Below, one piece after another: positions 1 through 10,949 of a stretch of DNA of 64,000 bases. The DNA comes from Batkoa obscura (lineage: Eukaryota > Entomophthoromycota > Entomophthoromycetes > Entomophthorales > Batkoaceae). Where the stretch lies: assembly GCA_030770535.1 (NCBI GenBank), contig JASVEC010000012.1, positions 1 through 64,000 of the forward strand, written 5' to 3'. The notes under the pieces were generated by a model. It was not told the origin of the DNA, did no database searches, and saw nothing but the letters and a program-made list of their open reading frames with translations. The number at the start of each line of letters is the position of its first letter. The stretch's first letter is position 1. The position numbers were made by a program, and so were the translations under genes.

Positions 1-32
<32 letters not shown>

Positions 33-69
33 CCCTAACCCTAACCCTAACCCTAACCCTAACCTAACC

Positions 70-110
<41 letters not shown>

Positions 111-1296
111 CCCTAACCCTAACCCTAACCCTAACCCTAACCCTAACCCTAACCCTAACCCTAACCCTAACCCTAACCCTAACCCTAACCCTAACCCTAA
201 CCCTAACCCTAACCCTAACCCTAACCCTAACCCTAACCCTAACCCTAACCCTAACCCTAACCCTAACCCTAACCCTAACCCTAACCCTAACCCTAACCCT
301 AACCCTAACCCTAACCCTAACCCTAACCCTAACCCTAACCCTAACCCTAACCCTAACCCTAACCCTAACCCTAACCCTAACCCTAACCCTAACCCTAACC
401 CTAACCCTAACCCTAACCCTAACCCTAACCCTAACCCTAACCCTAACCCTAACCCTAACCCTAACCCTAACCCTAACCCTAACCCTAACCCTAACCCTAA
501 CCCTAACCCTAACCCTAACCCTAACCCTAACCCTAACCCTAACCCTAACCCTAACCCTAACCCTAACCCTAACCCTAACCCTAACCCTAACCCTAACCCT
601 AACCCTAACCCTAACCCTAACCCTAACCCTAACCCTAACCCTAACCCTAACCCTAACCCTAACCCTAACCCTAACCCTAACCCTAACCCTAACCCTAACC
701 CTAACCCTAACCCTAACCCTAACCCTAACCCTAACCCTAACCCTAACCCTAACCCTAACCCTAACCCTAACCCTAACCCTAACCCTAACCCTAACCCTAA
801 CCCTAACCCTAACCCTAACCCTAACCCTAACCCTAACCCTAACCCTAACCCTAACCCTAACCCTAACCCTAACCCTAACCCTAACCCTAACCCTAACCCT
901 AACCCTAACCCTAACCCTAACCCTATCCCTAACCCTAACCCTAACCCTAACCCTAACCCTAACCCTAACCCTAACCCTAACCCTAACCCTAACCCTAACC
1001 CTAACCCTAACCCTAACCCTAACCCTAACCCTAACCCTAACCCTAACCCTAACCCTAACCCTAACCCTAACCCTAACCCTATCCCTAACCCTATCCCTAA
1101 CCCTAACCCTAACCCTAACCCTAACCCTATCCCTAACCCTATCCCTAACCCTATCCCTATCCCTATCCCTATCCCTAAAAATATCCCTATCCCTATCCCT
1201 AAAAATATCCCTATCCCTATCCCTAAAAATATCCCTAAAAATATCCCTATCCCTAAAAATATCCCTATCCCTAAAAATATCCCTAAAAATATCCCT
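1..1296. repeat. Telomeric repeat tract (CCCTAA)n, left chromosome end
   Basis: An almost perfect array of CCCTAA, so the G-rich TTAGGG strand runs off the left end, as expected for a left telomere. The outer 1 kb is nearly pure, with rare 5- or 7-base units near the tip. From about 1080 inwards CCCTAT units become frequent, and from about 1177 the unit is mixed with CCCTAAAAATAT. The tract stops abruptly at an LTR-like terminus (TGTGAAA) at 1297. TTAGGG telomeres are common in fungi and animals. Confidence 0.98.
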
Positions 1297-1474
1297 TGTG
1301 AAATATTGCTTCATTAGCTCTAGGATTGATTATAATATAATACAATCAATCCAAAATTCCTTATTTACATTTGCTGTGGGAATTTCTACCGCTTAATCAT
1401 GAAGAACTTATTGCTCACTTTTTAATGTCCATACTTGGCAACTATAATAAAAAACAGCTGTTATCGTGTTCCTT
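1297..1474 (-). mobile_element. Partial LTR-like repeat, copy E (abuts telomere)
   Basis: Reverse-orientation partial copy of the same repeat as 2716-3251. Its outer end (TGTGAAATATTGC) directly follows the last telomeric CCCT, and its inner end is cut by LTR-like copy A at 1475. The stretch 1321-1474 matches the reverse complement of about 3003-3157. No coding sequence is seen. I treat it as an old fossil fragment of a probable LTR family. Confidence 0.7.
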
Positions 1475-1939
1475 TGTGAAAGTTGATACTTAGTGGTCGA
1501 AGTTAAAAGCTACTCTTGCTTAATTAACTTGCCTTGAGTCGAACGGTCTTAGTTTATGTAACTAAGATAGACTTAACTTAATAGAAATAGTACGTAATAA
1601 GCTACGAATTATGTAAATAAATACAATGGAAGATACTACTGTAAAATCTACATAAGATGTTGTCAGAAAGACTTAGTGACTTTATTAACGATACGTTATC
1701 AGGGAGTAATCCAATTAAAAAAGCCTCGAGTTATCATATTGAAGAATCTCTTTTATACTCCAATAAATATGGATATTAAAAGGAGAGGATGTTATTCCTT
1801 GCAGTATGAAGTTAGGAATTCTCGTAGCGAATCAAAATAAGGGACTCGGACTTGATTGTGTTTGAACTTGAGAACACAACAACTTAAGTGATTGTTGTGT
1901 TATAATCAATCCGAGAGCTAAATAAAGCAATATTTCACA
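1475..1939 (+). mobile_element. Solo LTR-like repeat, copy A
   Basis: A 465-bp unit beginning TGTGAAAG and ending TTTCACA, so it has TG...CA ends and a 7-bp terminal inverted repeat. It is closely similar end to end to 53329-53789 (copy C) at the other side of the window. It has no internal coding region, so it looks like a solo LTR. A short non-autonomous DNA element with TGTGAAA ends cannot be excluded. It is inserted next to copy E. Confidence 0.65.
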
Positions 1940-2042
1940 ATGAGGATGTATTTTTTTGTTTAAGAATTTTACTATCAATCTTTCCGCTCAAATGGCTCTT
2001 AAAAAATGGAGAAAATAATGAAATAAAAAAAAACATCCTCAT
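1940..2042 (+). mobile_element. MITE-like element, copy 1 (family with ATGGGGATGT ends)
   Basis: About 103 bp. Ends are ATGAGGATGT and its exact inverse ACATCCTCAT. It contains the family core: GTTTAAGAATTTTACTA near the left, then a TTAAAAAATGGA block and a T-rich right arm. It directly follows LTR-like copy A. No coding capacity. Confidence 0.75.
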
Positions 2043-2177
2043 GTTATGTTTAAGTTTAATTAAATTATAGAAAATTAGAATCTATTTATAAACATAAATT
2101 ATTTATTGGTTTTTTAATTTAAGTATTTTAAAACATTTAATAATTATAGTAATTATAGTAACTATAAAATATATTAT

Positions 2178-2283
2178 ATGGGGATGTATCTTTGTGTTTA
2201 ATAATTTTACTAATCATTTTTTGCTTAAATAGCGCTTAAAAAATGGAAAAAGCGATGAAACCAAAAAAAAAAAAACCCCCCAT
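2178..2283 (+). mobile_element. MITE-like element, copy 2 (left arm of a palindrome)
   Basis: About 106 bp. Starts ATGGGGATGT and ends ACCCCCCAT. It has the core palindromic motif AAATAGCGCTTAAA and is flanked by TA-rich DNA. It is head to head with copy 3, and the matching continues outside both elements. Confidence 0.8.
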
Positions 2284-2289
2284 ATATAT

Positions 2290-2387
2290 ATGATGTTTTT
2301 TTGGTTTCATCACTTTTTCCATTTTTTAAGCGCTATTTAAGCAAAAAATGATTAGTAAAATTATTAAACACAAAGATACATGCTCAT
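2290..2387 (-). mobile_element. MITE-like element, copy 3 (right arm of a palindrome)
   Basis: Reverse complement of copy 2 with very few differences over about 98 bp. It carries the same rare sub-variant (AAAAAATGATTAGTAAAAT) as copy 2, so the two arms are more alike than either is to other copies. This points to local inverted duplication rather than two independent insertions. Confidence 0.8.
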
Positions 2388-2612
2388 ATAATATATTTTA
2401 TAATTATCATATTAATTATAATTTAAAGTTTTTAATATTTATTAAAAATTTTATAGACTTTTTAGTTTATTGTTATAAAACTATTAATACTTAGCTATTA
2501 ATAAAATAGTTCAAATATTTATTATTATTTTAATAGAAAAATTTAAACATTTATTAATTTTCTAAAATTATTTTTGTTTATTTTTCTTATTTTAAATTGT
2601 TTTTAGTTATAC

Positions 2613-2713
2613 GAGGGGTGTTTTTTTGGCTTCACCACTTTTTCCATCTTTTAAGCACTATTTGAGCGGAAAAATTATTAGTAAAATTATTAGACATAAA
2701 AATACATCCCCAT
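2613..2713 (-). mobile_element. MITE-like element, copy 4
   Basis: About 101 bp in reverse orientation, from GAGGGGTGT to ACATCCCCAT, with the TTTAAGCACTATTT core. It lies two bases before LTR-like copy B. Confidence 0.75.
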
Positions 2714-2715
2714 AT

Positions 2716-3251
2716 TGTGAATGTTGTTACTCAGCGGTTGGAGTTAAAAGCAGTTCTAGCTTAATTAACTGGCCATAAGTCAAAGATTCTTAGTTTATGT
2801 AACTAAGATAGACTTAAATTAATAGGAATAATACGTAATAAGCTACAAACTATATAAAACAAATAAAATAGAAGATACTAATGTAAAATACTATAAGATT
2901 TAATAGCTTTATTAAAGGTATAATATCAGGGAGTAATTCAATTAAAAAGCCTCGAGTTATCATGTTGAAAAATCTCTTTTATACTCTAACTGGGTGGCTA
3001 TGTATAAGGAACATGATAACAGCTGTTTTTTATTATAGTTGCCAAGTATGGACATTAAAAAGTGGGCAATAAGTTCTTCATGATTAAGCGGTAGAAATTT
3101 TCACAGCAAATGTAAATAAGGAATTTTGGATTGATTGTATTATATGAATCACTTGACAAAATTGAATACAAGGCTACAACTAGTTTTGTAAATAAGTTAA
3201 GTGATTATTATGTGATAATCAGTTATAGAGCTGATGAAGCAACACTTCACA
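2716..3251 (+). mobile_element. Solo LTR-like repeat, copy B
   Basis: A 536-bp unit from TGTGAATG to CTTCACA. The first 280 bp match copies A and C. The second half matches the inverted copies D (53257-54366) and E (1297-1474), so B, D and E form a second subfamily. No coding domain is seen. Interpreted as an old solo LTR. Confidence 0.65.
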
Positions 3252-3479
3252 AATTTTAGTTTGATTAATTATAGTACAATATTTACATTTTATTATAATT
3301 GTTTTAGAAAAAATTAAACAAACTAATTTAAATTTTTAACAGTAACTTTTAAAAACAAATAAAACATTAAATTTATAAAAAAAACTCCGAATTTTATATA
3401 CTTTTATTAAACATTATAAGTTAAAAGAAAATTATTTAAATATTTTTTAAAAACAGTTATAATAAATTTAAGACACTGT

Positions 3480-3582
3480 ATGGGGATATATTTTTGTGTT
3501 TAATAATTTTACTAATAATTTTTTCACTCAAATAGCGCTTAAAAGATGGAAAAAGTGATGAAGCCAAAAAAGACACCCCCAT
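3480..3582 (+). mobile_element. MITE-like element, copy 5
   Basis: About 103 bp. Starts ATGGGGATAT and ends ACACCCCCAT, with the intact AAATAGCGCTTAAA core. The flanks read TA on both sides, compatible with a TA target duplication. Confidence 0.8.
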
Positions 3583-4152
3583 ATTATTAACTAAAGTTAA
3601 TTTAAGTCAAAATAATTCAACTGCTTAAAATCTTTTCAAAAACCTAATCAATTAACTAAAATATTACTCAGTCCAAAACTTTATATACTTGGTATAATTT
3701 ATTTCGTTTTATTATATCATCTATTTGAACTATAACAAACTCAATAAAAATTCGAATGAACTTTGTTAATAAGTGAGTTGACTGGGCTTATTTTAAAGGC
3801 TTGTCCAAAAAATTAAACTAACTTTAAATTATTTTATCTCTTATACACTTTCAAAGTTTAAATTATTATAGCCAATCATTATTAGATAGTCGTGTAAAAC
3901 TAATATAAAGACTATTCAAAACTTAACTTTAACACCACTAGTTTTTCTCAGGCTAATAAATATAGTTTTTAAAAATAACAAATGATATTAAATCCTTAAA
4001 AATAAAGGGTTCCAAATTATAGTTGAACCTGAAGAATAAAAGTAATGCATTAAACAAAAATAAAAATAAAAATGGAGAAATTTGAAGACACAAAAATAAC
4101 AGTAAAATAAACTTGACTTCTTTTAAATTTAGAATAACATTGCTAATAAGGA
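3583..4152. other. Intergenic, no gene seen
   Basis: AT-rich, non-repetitive sequence between the last subtelomeric repeat and the glycosyltransferase start. It presumably holds that gene's promoter. No ORF, RNA gene or repeat was recognised. Confidence 0.5.
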
Positions 4153-5964
4153 ATGAATTTACTGATTAATACTAAATACATATTATTATTATTATTATGT
4201 ATTAACTTTATAGTATCTAATATCAATTTTAATATAGACAATAATGAGTTATTCAATAAACCAAAAAAATTATTATTATGCTCAATGATGGGAGGGAAAT
4301 CACATATACGTTTACATTTAGAAATAGGAAAAGAGTTGAAAAGAAGGGGCCATAAAGTAAGTTATGCTTCATCCACTGATCAAATAGGCTGGGCAGATAG
4401 CTATAACTTCACTAAAATAAACCTAGGTCCAAACCCAGTATCCGATGAGTTACACTCAAAAGTAATAAAAGCCTTAACAAAGCAAACTTTAGCATATTCT
4501 ACATTGTCTTTATTTACTTATGCTGGTGTGGAACTATCATATAAAATGGTTTATAATGGGTTGAAAAAACAATTTGAAGAGGAAAAACCAGATTTAGTTA
4601 TTTGTGATTTCTTATTGATTGCCTGTTTCGACATTGCAAGTAAAATGAACATTACTTATGCGGGTTCCTTTCCTTCTTTAGGCTTTATAGGTAATATTTT
4701 TGTTTCCTTGTTATATAATATATGAATATCTTTTATAGATCAAACATCTGCAAGTTATATTACAAATAGATTTGAAATGTTACCACCAACTACCAGGGAT
4801 TTGAGTTTTAAAGATAAATTAATGTCAACATTATATACACCATTAGCAAAAAAGATACTTCATTTAACAATAGGATTTCAATTAAATAAAATAAGGAAAG
4901 AATTAGGTGTACCGCCTTCCTTTGGGAATTCATGGCAAAAATTGGATCGTACAATGATATTTATTGATACATTTTTTGGTTTTGATGTAATTCTATTATA
5001 CTTTTTATATTAGTTTACAAATTATATTATATATATATATATTAATTAATTAATTAATTTTTTGTAGTCAGCTCGTCCATTATCGCCATTAGTTCAAACA
5101 ATTGGACCAATAATACCTAATGAATACCCCAAATTAAATGATGAATTATTAAACTTTTACAAAGATAAAAGTAAAGTAATCTATATAGCATTCGGTACCA
5201 TAGTAAGATTAGAAGAAGAACAAATTAAAACAATAATGGAATCAATATTAGTACTTTTAGATAGTAAAATTATTGATGGTGTTATATGGCCAATAGGAAA
5301 TACAATGTTAAACTTAAGTACAATTAAAATACAATATAAAAATCAATTTTTATCTTGGGATCAAATTTTAAATATTAAGACTTCCATTAAAATTTTAAAT
5401 TATGCTCCTCAAATTGCTATACTTGAACATCCTTCCACTATTTTGTTTGTTTCCCATTGTGGTATTGAATCTACCTTTGAAGGTTTATATTCTGGTATCC
5501 CCTTTTTAGCTATCCCATTTTTTGGTGATCAACTCATTAATGCAGCTAATCTTGTTTCTAATGGAGTAGCCTTAGCAGTACACCATAGTAAATTAGATGA
5601 TAAGGAGATAGTAATAAATAGTATAGTAAATATAACCCAAGATAAAAATAATCAATTTAGACAGAAGGTATTTAAAATGAAACAGATAACTTACGCTTCA
5701 AGTTTCAATAAATATTCTACTGTGGATTTAATTGAAAGAATCATGTTTCTTTCTTTTACTTCTTTACCAAATGAAAATCCATTGCAACATTTAGTAACAG
5801 TAGATTATGATATGAGTTTTTTCTATTCATATAACTTAGACATTTATTTTTTTATTATAACTTTGGTTTTATCAATTTTAAAAGTAACGAAATTTGTTAA
5901 AACTAAAATTCATAAAAATAAATTTGATTTAAATTCAAATTTAAAAAATAAAAAAATAATTTAA
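4153..5964 (+). CDS. UDP-glycosyltransferase (GT1 family), membrane-anchored
   Basis: Three exons (4153-4690, 4739-4986, 5068-5964; introns 48 and 81 bp) give about 560 aa. Residues 8-22 are a hydrophobic signal sequence. The acceptor half has the GGKSHIRLHLEIGKELKRRG stretch typical of fungal UGTs. The donor-binding signature is near residue 370: SHCGIESTFEGLYSGIPF followed by FFGDQ. A C-terminal transmembrane helix (about 520-540) is followed by a basic tail, so the enzyme is probably ER- or secretory-membrane bound with a lumenal catalytic domain. It would transfer sugar from a UDP-sugar to a small lipophilic acceptor; the acceptor is not predictable. It is the first gene inside the subtelomere, a usual place for expanded accessory families. 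Confidence 0.85.
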
Positions 5965-6189
5965 ATAAAATTTTATTTTTGTACTATTATATTATTTTTT
6001 AATTTACTATTGTATTTCTAATATTTTTCGTTAATCGATTTTTTTTAAATTGAATTTTTAATCCTAAAACAAACTAAAAAATGATTGGATAAAGAATAAC
6101 CCATAATAATTGATTGAAGATAAACCAAGATAATCTCGAAAAGTGTTATTTTTTATAATTATTTTAGAACAAGTAAAATCATTATAACT

Positions 6190-6465
6190 ATGTCAACTTT
6201 ATCAAAATACTCTTCAAACGTACAATTTAAGCGTTTCACTCCTCAGATTATTTTACGTTGGTAAGTTAGATATATTTAATTATAAGTAATTTAACTTATT
6301 AACTTATTTAGGGCTCCTTCATTAGCTCGTTGGGGTGCCGTAGCAGGTATTGGTTTATTATTCCTTGGTGAAGGAATTCCACTTGTACGCCAAGATATCC
6401 TTTCAAAGATTCCTATCGCTGGTGGTCTTTGGCATTTACCTACCCCTCCTTCTGAAGAAGAATAA
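6190..6465 (+). CDS. QCR10: Ubiquinol-cytochrome c reductase subunit 10 (complex III)
   Basis: Two exons (6190-6260, 6312-6465; intron 51 bp) give 74 aa, the normal size for this family. The pattern RWAPSLARWGAVAG, then a single membrane helix GIGLLFLGEGIPL, then DILSKIPIAGGLW, matches fungal QCR10. There the helix spans the inner membrane at the edge of complex III and contacts the Rieske protein. A short basic N-terminus (STLSKYSSNVQFKRF) fits mitochondrial import. It is too short to be seen as one ORF because the first exon carries only 24 codons. Confidence 0.85.
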
Positions 6466-6543
6466 TTGCTCAATTTAAGTTTAATGATTTTATAATTTTA
6501 TTTTTTATAAATTAAATAGTTAAATTTATAATTTGTTTTTATT

Positions 6544-8239
6544 TTAATAAAACTGAGATAATAAATAATCAAAGAAAGGAGAGTTAGGTAAATCAGGATC
6601 ATTATCATTTATAGTATTAACAGAATAGGTACAAATAGCTTCCAATAGTAACTGCTTACGTTCAATGAAATTAGTATAAATTTGGTCAATTTCATTAAAA
6701 GTAGAATTATTCATTAAATCTATATTGAAGCAAAACTTAAATATATCATTTAAGCATAAATTTAATAGGTTGAATATTATATCATTATTATTTAAAAACA
6801 AATAAAAAATAATATTATTAATATATTTATGGTATATAATTTTCAGCCTTGCTATTCCAAATTGATTATTCTTTATATTTTTTATCTTATCTAAATGACT
6901 ATTTAAATAATTGTATAAATTATAAATATTGTTATTGTTATTGTTATTGTTGTCTTCAGTAATATTATTAAATAGTTGATTTAATTTAAACAAATGAGTA
7001 TGAATAACTAAATAATGAATATAATATTGAAATGAAGATAAAAAATGGTTAAAATTAAGCATTAGACTAATATACTTCTTATCATTATTTATAGCATGAT
7101 GCTTCATCTTTATATTACATAATAATTTGATTAAATATTGTAATTTTAGTTGTAATTGAAATATTAAATTAAATTTATTTATCATTACTTGAGTAATAAC
7201 TATAGTAATAGGTAATGATAAATTATTATTTAATTTTAAATTATAGAACAATTCATTGCCATTATTATTATCATTATTATTATTTAAATAATTGAAATAA
7301 ACTAATAAATTATTCTTATTATCGTTGTTACTACTATTATTAATCGTATGATTTAGCTTGTTAATTACTTTGAATATAAGATGCTGATTATTTGAATTAC
7401 AATTAATAATATTAATATTTAATTTAATAATATCTTCAATAAATTGATTAACAATAAAATTAATTGGATGATTTAACAAAAAATAAACCTCAAATAATTG
7501 ATTACTTATAATATTTAATTGAAATTGTTTAATGAATAACATTTCTATTGAATACCGTATTAATTGATTTTGTTCCTTTATCTTGTTTATTATTCCTTCT
7601 TTAATTATTCTATCAACTTTAATTGACTTTCTATTTGAACTAATTTCGTTTAATAAAGATATTGTTGAATTGTTATTATCTATTTTGGGCGACTTTGATA
7701 TTATTTGTATTAAATCAAGTTGATTATTATTGATATTTTTTAAATATTTATTGTTATTACTATTTAATGTTTTATTAAACATAATATCAACTAAATCCTC
7801 CTTTAAGGTATTATTATTTAAATAATAAATCAATTGACTCATTACATGTTTAATATAAATATTCCAATTTACATTTAATCTAATACAAAATTTGATTATA
7901 AATATAAAACAATAATAATAACAATAAACTTACTCTTGAAATTTAACAGGATTAATAATATTATTTATCTTTAAATTGTTACTTAAAAATAAAGAATGTT
8001 TTGGTAAATAATAATAAATAATTCGAATTAATAATCCTATTTCAAATATTTCCATTAAGGATATTTCATTAAACAAAAACAATGATGAGCTATTTATACT
8101 ATCACTTGTACTGTTAAAATAATGGTAATACAATTCAAATAAATCATTAATACTATTGATATCATTATTATAAATTATATTATTGAACATTGAATTAAAT
8201 AACTTTTTTGATTTGAATTCATTAATTATATTAATTGTA

Positions 8240-8270
<31 letters not shown>

Positions 8271-9757
8271 TATTATTATTATTACCAATTCCAATCCACA
8301 AATAAACATCTTCGAAATAAATTGTAATTGTTTCAATAAACAATGTTGCTATTAAATTATATTCTCTCATTATATTAAATCCATCGTGTTGGTACAAATA
8401 ATTATATAGTAACTGGATTATTGTTTCGTTTTTATTTAAATTACTAAAATCAATAATGATATTATTAAAATTAATGACATTACTATTGTTATTACTATTT
8501 ATAAGACCATCATTGCTATTATTGTCAGTACAAGCAATGTCTAACAAACGAACTAAAGTAGAATAAATAGAAGAAAGACTATGCCATAATTTAAGCAAAG
8601 ACGGGATAAAATTAGTGGAATTAAAATAATGATTTAATATCTCATAAACTTCACATTTTACTAAATTTAAGTAATTATTCAATGAGTTACTAAATTTTAA
8701 TCCAACTGGATTATTATTGTTGTTATAAGTGAGTATCAGATTTTCTATAACTTTTATTAATAGCCCAAAATTACAATAGTGTTCCATTATTTGCTTATTT
8801 AATAATGTCAAATATATTATGTTTTTACTACTACAATTCTTATTTAATTTGCTCATTATTAATTCAAATCTCTTACTAAACTTATATTGATATTTAATTA
8901 AATCAAATTCAATAATTGAGTTATTGATCCCAAACAATATATAAGGAATACTATTGTATATTGACTGTATATTGTTGTTTATGACATCATCGTTTACGGT
9001 ATTGTTGTAGAATAAATCAATATAATTTCTATTTATCAATTAAGAGCATTAAAATGAATAATAATAAATTTACTTTTTACACTTAAAATGAATATAATCG
9101 ATGGGCTGTTCACTCAAATAATTGGAATTTTGATAATGAATAATATTATCTAGCAATGTTATATATGCTTATGTGTATATTATAAAAATGCTTACTATTT
9201 TTTTCTACATCACTACGCTCTATAATATTGTTATTATTAATTCTCTCCCATTCAAGTGGTTTTAAATCCTAATATGACATATTGTTACAGTTATTTTATG
9301 CTGATATCGTAATTAATTAAAATTCCTACAATAGCTTTGAACCGGTATTTTATCATTAAATTATTTTGCTTATCACCTATAATACTATCTTCCTTTTTCT
9401 TGCGTTTAATTAAACTGACCTCATTTTCAAAATTCAAGTTTTGATATTGACTCTTTTGATTTATTAATAGACTATTTCCTTATTATACTATTATTAATAT
9501 TATAACTTAACAAAAATTACCGCTTACCGATTCTGACATCTTTTACCTCCTTCTTATTATTATCTGTTCCTTTTTTCTGCTTGACTATTTCTATAAATTA
9601 TATTATATTGTTGTAATTGTATTTATTAACACATCGCATTACCTAATAACTTAAAATCGTTTTGGGGTAAATGAGAAACTAATAAATTGATATTCTTCAT
9701 TTTATTTTGAATTAGAGTCAAATAGTGTATATCATCCTTATTGTTATTAAATTTCAT
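6544..9757 (-). CDS. Gamma-tubulin complex component (GCP/Spc97-Spc98 family), Asn-rich
   Basis: Seven exons read right to left (9757-9643, 9590-9528, 9478-9330, 9268-9196, 9167-9074, 9028-7934, 7879-6544) give 974 aa, with all six introns in phase. GCP features: IYNSIPYILFGINNSIIEFD near residue 180 (the N-terminal grip domain start); EIFEIGLLIRIIYYY, matching the usual tGKYLNVlre position; LSLPITIVITQVMINKF and MLNFNHFLSSFQYYIHYLV in the C-terminal gamma-tubulin binding domain. The family nucleates microtubules at the spindle pole. Long Asn runs interrupt both domains. Exon 5 would also end naturally with a TAA just after the donor at 9073, so 9757-9070 could be a separate gene. I prefer one gene because the downstream reading frame has no early ATG. 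Confidence 0.6.
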
Positions 9758-9846
9758 TTTAAATAAAAGAAAAGGCTATGGCTTATATTTTACTATAAAT
9801 AAAATTCAGTACAAAAGTCGATTTTTTTTTCTATTTTTTAAATACA

Positions 9847-10653
9847 ATGAATAATCAAAATAAAGCTAAAAAACAAGACAATCAATTAAATACCGTAGTC
9901 AATAAATTAACAAAGGCTGCGTTGGGCGCATCTGCGTCTAGTATAGATATTGAAGATCCAACAGAACTAAACAATTATATTAGTAACATGTTACTACAAG
10001 AAGCTAAGAAGAAAGAAAAGTTATTCGAAAAATATGGCACAACAGCATATTTAAATCCATTACAAAGGTAGGCATAATTATGTTATTGGAGGTATTTATT
10101 TATTTATTTATTATTGTCATAGCTTTGAAAGAACAACTAAACCAGATAAGCAGTTTCTGAGTAATATAATAAAACACACAAACAGTCATAATCGACATTT
10201 GTTGAAGCAAGAAAAAATAAGTAAAGAGATGAATAATAAGGGTATTTTAATTTTAAACTTTAGTTATTTTAATAGTAATAATAATTTACAGATCATAAAT
10301 CAAAAGCAAGTCATCAGTTATCGACAATCAATAGGTTACTTGATTCAAAAAATAATAAGAAAGAAAACAAAAGGAAAAAGGATGAAACAAAAGAATCTGA
10401 AAGAGAAAAGGATAAAAGTAAAAAGAAGCAAAGTAGAAGAGAAGATAAATTCGATAGTGATATGAAAGGAGACAGATTTGAAGGAAACAAAAAAGAACAA
10501 GAAATAAAGTTCAAAGGACGAGGTAAAGTAGGTTTGAATCGAATGGATAAATATTTCAAGGAGGACTATAATGCTAAAATAGACTTTGACGATTTAAATT
10601 GTAATTACAAAAACAATGATGAAATAATAGGCCCAATGCCGAATTCAAAGTAA
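9847..10653 (+). CDS. Small lysine-rich protein, function unknown (NKAPD1-like motif)
   Basis: Three exons (9847-10067, 10123-10241, 10292-10653) give 233 aa. The N-terminal half is the more conserved-looking part: EKLFEKYGTTAYLNPLQRSF, then FLSNIIKHTNSHNRHLL. The latter resembles the N[VI]I[RK]HT[DN]aHN motif I recall from metazoan NKAPD1 proteins. The second half is a highly charged KKKENKRKKDE-type region, typical of nuclear RNA-associated proteins. It starts 89 bp from the divergent GCP gene, so the two probably share a promoter. The family assignment is tentative; the gene itself is well supported by in-phase introns. Confidence 0.6.
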
Positions 10654-10739
10654 CTATTAATATTAAATAAATTTTTGTTTATCAGTGTTTTATTATTACT
10701 AATTAAAATTATTGTGTTGTAAATTTAGTTGAAATTTCT

Positions 10740-10842
10740 ATTGGTGATGTATTTTTTGTTTAAGAATTTTACTAATAATCTTTTCGCTGAAATAGCGCTT
10801 AAAAAATGGAAAAAATAATGAAGCCAAAAAGAACGCCCCCAT
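10740..10842 (+). mobile_element. MITE-like element, copy 6
   Basis: About 103 bp, from ATTGGTGATGT to GCCCCCAT, with the intact AAATAGCGCTTAAA core. It sits between the 3' ends of two convergent genes. Confidence 0.8.
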
Positions 10843-10949
10843 TATCATTTTTATTACCCTTAGTTATTAAATTAAATAAAAAATTATAAAGTATATGTAA
10901 TTTTGGGCAATTTTTTTAATTAGCTTAGTTGTAACCATAGGTTTGAAAA

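Noticed and set aside
88-1314. Long reverse-strand ORF of VRVRV/DIFRD repeats
   Set aside because: It is the translation of telomeric repeat DNA, not a gene.
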